Part shown: positions 41,497-43,940 of the stretch, piece after piece | Layout: the number at the start of each line of letters is the position of its first letter | Position numbering within the stretch: the stretch's first letter is position 1 | Origin: an uncultured Prevotellaceae bacterium | GTDB taxonomy: Bacteria; Bacteroidota; Bacteroidia; Bacteroidales; Bacteroidaceae | Reading direction: 5' to 3' | Length of the DNA stretch: 43,940 nucleotides | Assembly (NCBI GenBank): GCA_947165505.1 | Contig: CAMVAT010000022.1 | Coordinates: 1 to 43,940, forward strand | Translations under genes and position numbers: made by a program | The notes under the pieces: model-generated | What the model was told of the DNA's origin: nothing | Seen by the model: only the letters and a program-made list of their open reading frames with translations | Database searches by the model: none

Positions 41497-42456
41497 ATGA
41501 AACGATTAAGATTCTCTTGCCTGATTGCCCTGCTCCTCTCCGCGGTGAGCGTGAATGTGATGGCGTATGATGCCGTAGTAGATGGTATCTATTACAATTT
41601 CAACGGGGATGAAGCAGAACTAACCGCAAATGAACCAGAAAAGGATGGTTATTCTCATTATTCTGGGGACTTTGTTATTCCAGAGTCTGTTTATTATGAG
41701 GGTAAGACGTATCGAGTGACAAGCATCGGCGAACAGGCGTTCCTCGGCTCCAGCCTGACGAGCGTGACCATCCCCGAGAGCGTGAAGAGCATCGGCGAAC
41801 AGGCGTTCCTCAGCTCCAGCCTGACGAGCGTGACCATCCCCGAGAGCGTGAAGAGCATCGGCGCACAGGCATTCTTCAACTCTGGCCTGACGAGCGTGAC
41901 CATCCCATCGGGTGTGACGAGCATTGGAGAAAATGCGTTCTATTACTGCAATAGCCTGACGAGCGTGACCATCAACAGTAATGCAATCATGTCTGATGCG
42001 TATAGTATGTATTCATCTTTATCAGGTGTTTTCGGTGGCCTAGTCCAGAATTCTATCATAGGCGAGGGCGTGACGAGCATCGGCTCTTATGCGTTCGCTT
42101 ACTGTTCCCGGATGACGAGCGTGACCATCCCTGAGAGCGTGACGAGCATAGGCGATTACGCATTCTTGAGTTGCGAGGGCCTGACGAGCGTGACCATCCC
42201 CGAGAGCGTGACTAGCATCGGCAATTACGCGTTCTCTTTCTGCTTCAGCCTGACGAGCGTGACCATCCCTGAGAGCGTGACGAGCATAGGCGATAGTGCG
42301 TTCGAAAATTGCACCCTCCTGACGGACGTGACCATCTCGGAGGGCGTGACGAGCATTGGCGAAGGCGCGTTCTCTTACTGCTTCATCCTGAAGAGCGTGA
42401 CCATTCCCGAGAGTGTGACTAGCATCGGCAATTACGCGTTCGAAGGATGTATTTAG
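41497..42456 (+). CDS. BspA-like leucine-rich-repeat exported protein, probably truncated
   Basis: This 319-residue protein has a signal peptide (MKRLRFSCLIALLLSAVSVNVMA), a short N-terminal domain, then ten LRR_5 units of the type SIGxxAFxxCxxLTSVTIPESVT, one carrying an insertion (SDAYSMYSSLSGVFGG). Such proteins are surface or secreted binding proteins, e.g. adhesins. The first units repeat almost exactly at DNA level every 66 bp (41722, 41788, 41854). It stops inside the tenth unit (NYAFEGCI), with no C-terminal sorting domain, right at what may be a mobile-element border, so the end may be missing. Confidence 0.85.
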   Translation: MKRLRFSCLIALLLSAVSVNVMAYDAVVDGIYYNFNGDEAELTANEPEKDGYSHYSGDFVIPESVYYEGKTYRVTSIGEQAFLGSSLTSVTIPESVKSIGEQAFLSSSLTSVTIPESVKSIGAQAFFNSGLTSVTIPSGVTSIGENAFYYCNSLTSVTINSNAIMSDAYSMYSSLSGVFGGLVQNSIIGEGVTSIGSYAFAYCSRMTSVTIPESVTSIGDYAFLSCEGLTSVTIPESVTSIGNYAFSFCFSLTSVTIPESVTSIGDSAFENCTLLTDVTISEGVTSIGEGAFSYCFILKSVTIPESVTSIGNYAFEGCI

Positions 42457-42467
42457 AGTCCTCTAAA
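42452..42467. other. palindrome at the end of the BspA-like gene
   Basis: TTTAGAG, TC, CTCTAAA is a perfect 7-bp dyad that contains the TAG stop. It may be a small terminator or mark an integration site; it has no T run. Confidence 0.35.
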
Positions 42468-42548
42468 CAACCATAAACAATGAAAAACACATAGAGTTAA
42501 ACCTCTGTATTTCAATCACTTTTAGATTTTAACACTTCAGACTTGCTT

Positions 42549-42580
42549 TTTGGTAGTTCTCAAAAATCCGCTTACCTTTG
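42549..42580 (+). promoter_or_regulatory. promoter of the four-HTH protein gene
   Basis: TTTG, 20 bp, TACCTTTG, an exact match. The transcript would have a leader of about 240 nt containing the TTGACA array. The rest of 42457-42828 has no convincing gene; a 20-codon ATG frame at 42679-42741 lacks support. Confidence 0.7.
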
Positions 42581-42631
42581 CAACGCATTTCTACCGCGGA
42601 GAATTTTGAGGGCTTTTATTTTGCCATCTCG

Positions 42632-42680
42632 TGGACAAGGTTGACAAAAGTTGACAAGAGTGGACAACGGTTGACTGATG
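42632..42680. repeat. TTGACA-word array in 10-bp register
   Basis: TGGACAAGG, TTGACAAAAG, TTGACAAGAG, TGGACAACGG and TTGACTGATG follow each other from 42632; the last four start exactly every 10 bp (42641, 42651, 42661, 42671). Confidence 0.75.
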
Positions 42681-42741
42681 AACGAGAGGGAAAGGAGCAA
42701 GGAAGTGACCTCATTTGAAGAACGTGACATCGTGGAATGAG

Positions 42742-42778
42742 TTGACAATGGGTGTCAATGATTGACGAAAGTTCACTC
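42742..42778. promoter_or_regulatory. second TTGACA cluster with dyad, near the start of the four-HTH gene
   Basis: TTGACA-ATGGG-TGTCAA is a perfect 6-bp dyad at 42742-42758, followed by TTGACG at 42762 and TTCACT at 42772, again in 10-bp steps. It is a plausible operator 50-85 bp before the ATG. Confidence 0.45.
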
Positions 42779-42828
42779 CGTGGCGGTTTGCATGAAATTG
42801 ATTGTAAAACCACATAAAAAGGAGTCAA

Positions 42829-43809
42829 ATGAGAAAGACAAGAAAATGTGCCTTCTGCGGTAAGGAGTTCACTTGTAACAGCGGCTCGCAGAGGTATTGC
42901 TCAGAACATTGTGCCGAGGCGGCAAAGGCTCAGCGCAAGAAGAGACAACAGGACTTTTTGAAGGCTGTCCAGCCTGTTATAGACATCGCCAGCCAGGAGT
43001 ATCTTACATTCTCCAAGGCTGCCATCCTCATGGGATGCTCACGTCAGTACGTTTACAAATTAGTAAACGAGGGTAAACTTCCTGCATCACGAATCAGCAG
43101 CCGAATGGCATTCGTCCGTAAGGCAGACATCGAGACGATGCTTGCTGGCAATCCTTATCATAGAGTATTGCCTGGTGCTTCATCAAGCAAGAAATCATCC
43201 CAGCCATCATCTTCTTCCCTTTCGTCGAGAAAAGCCAATAACCACATACCCGAAATAGGTATGAGGTCATCAGAACCACTTGAATACATCTCTGGCGAGG
43301 ATGTTATGCGCATCTACAAAGTGAAGCGTTCATGGCTCTACACTTCTGCCAAGAATAACCAAGTACCCATTTGCAAGATTGCAGGCAAGAACTATTATAG
43401 TCGAAAGCACATGGATGCGCTCTTCGGAGTTTCCGCTGAGATAGAAGCCTTGACAGAATGGCTGACAACGGATGAGGCAGAATCCCTATATTCCACGACC
43501 AAGGAATCCTTGCGCACCCAAGCCTATCGCCGCCATATTCCCACCAAGCGAGAATATGGCAAGACCTATTATTCAAAGAAACATCTTGATGACATCTTCC
43601 GTCCCGACCTGAAGGCGAGTGATGACTATTACACCACAGCCGAAGCTGCCGAGAAGTACGGCATGACAAAGAGCAATATCTGCGTTATCGTCAAGACGAA
43701 CAACCTCTCAAAGGTGAAAGTTGGAGTGCAGAACCTCATCGTCAAGGAGGAATTAGACCGAATAATGGCAAACAGACTGGCGCAATTCGGGGCATACAGG
43801 CTCCAATAA
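42829..43809 (+). CDS. zinc-knuckle protein with four excisionase-like helix-turn-helix modules
   Basis: This 326-residue protein begins with a zinc-knuckle pattern, Cys7, Cys10, Cys24 and Cys28 (CAFCGKEF ... RYCSEHC). Four HTH_17/MerR-like units follow: about 56-104 (FSKAAILMGCSRQYVYKLV), 152-198 (GEDVMRIYKVKRSWLY), 205-252 (TDEAESLYSTTKESLR) and 266-312 (TAEAAEKYGMTKSNIC), each ending in a YY/F-x-x-K/E-x-x-x-D strand-helix. A Ser-rich linker (about 117-140) separates units one and two. It resembles the excisionase-type regulators next to integrases in Bacteroidales mobile elements, and its codons are richer in A/T than those of its neighbours. No integrase lies within the window. Confidence 0.75.
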   Translation: MRKTRKCAFCGKEFTCNSGSQRYCSEHCAEAAKAQRKKRQQDFLKAVQPVIDIASQEYLTFSKAAILMGCSRQYVYKLVNEGKLPASRISSRMAFVRKADIETMLAGNPYHRVLPGASSSKKSSQPSSSSLSSRKANNHIPEIGMRSSEPLEYISGEDVMRIYKVKRSWLYTSAKNNQVPICKIAGKNYYSRKHMDALFGVSAEIEALTEWLTTDEAESLYSTTKESLRTQAYRRHIPTKREYGKTYYSKKHLDDIFRPDLKASDDYYTTAEAAEKYGMTKSNICVIVKTNNLSKVKVGVQNLIVKEELDRIMANRLAQFGAYRLQ

Positions 43810-43827
43810 CGCCCAACAATAAGCATC

Positions 43828-43901
43828 AACTGCGTGAAAGTACAATTATCCACGAGTTATGAAAGGGTAAGTTGGTCACTCTTCTATCACGCAGTTACTT
43901 T
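43828..43901 (+). promoter_or_regulatory. inverted repeat and promoter-like site at the right edge
   Basis: AACTGCGTGA (43828-43837) and TCACGCAGTT (43887-43896) are perfect 10-bp inverted arms 49 bp apart. The second arm overlaps TTACTTTG (43894-43901), a 7-of-8 match to the -7 box for a gene beyond the window. It may be an operator or a recombination site. Confidence 0.45.
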
Positions 43902-43940
43902 GCACCCGCTATGAGACGCATAGCCTTCGATTATTAACAA

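Noticed and set aside
41282..41500. 72-codon plus-strand frame before the BspA-like gene
   Set aside because: It starts inside the 43-bp repeat and reads through the BspA-like promoter and leader.
42679..42741. 20-codon leader peptide in the four-HTH gene's 5' region
   Set aside because: No ribosome-binding site, no attenuator hairpin beside it, and it lies within the repeat-rich segment.

Overview
The window is a stretch of Bacteroidales chromosome, most likely from a Prevotella-like organism. The evidence is the Bacteroidetes promoter pattern (TTTG, 19-20 bp, TAnnTTTG) in front of many genes, poor Shine-Dalgarno sites, a TPR/histidine kinase/receiver/AraC hybrid regulator, a BspA-like leucine-rich-repeat protein, a GH95 fucosidase, a probable glycine-lipid gene pair and the Bacteroidetes form of the division and cell-wall (dcw) cluster. 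All family calls come from reading the translations; no database search was run.

Layout. 1-3.0 kb (minus): small exported proteins (a YARHG protein, two paralogues with a DxNxDGxxD loop, a PepSY-like protein) and one unknown. 3.2-6.1 kb (minus): a partner-switch module, made of a sensor/PP2C phosphatase/RsbW-like kinase fusion and an overlapping STAS protein, followed by an AraC-type regulator. 6.2-8.1 kb (minus): a UPF1-like helicase. 8.4-11.3 kb (plus): gpmI, ung and a Cys-rich DUF3109 protein. 11.4-18.0 kb (minus): an AraC regulator, the GH95 fucosidase, a candidate small RNA and the hybrid sensor, which begins 11 bp after gyrB. 18.0-20.6 kb (minus): gyrB, rpsT and tRNA-Glu. 20.7-21.5 kb (plus): recO.

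21.7-38.5 kb (minus): the dcw cluster, in transcription order mraZ, rsmH, ftsL, ftsI, murE, mraY, murD, ftsW, murG, murC, ftsQ, ftsA, ftsZ and a GatB/YqeY gene. It makes lipid II precursors (murC, murD, murE, mraY, murG), polymerises and crosslinks them at the septum (ftsW, ftsI) and builds the Z-ring and divisome (ftsZ, ftsA, ftsQ, ftsL). MurE carries the DNPR signature of meso-diaminopimelate enzymes. 38.9-41.0 kb (plus): a probable glycine-lipid operon (glsA-glsB type) with a small zinc-finger lipoprotein. 41.1-43.9 kb: hairpin repeats, a BspA-like protein that stops inside a repeat, and what looks like the edge of a mobile element, with a protein carrying a zinc knuckle and four excisionase-like helix-turn-helix modules.

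The most unusual feature is a set of short-word, strand-asymmetric repeat arrays that fill otherwise compact intergenic gaps, often starting exactly at a stop codon, plus larger dyad repeats. Some share a conserved core at distant loci. Other points for a second look are a candidate small RNA at 14920-15043, the four-HTH protein with a 10-bp-phased TTGACA array in its leader, and the phosphatase/kinase fusion.
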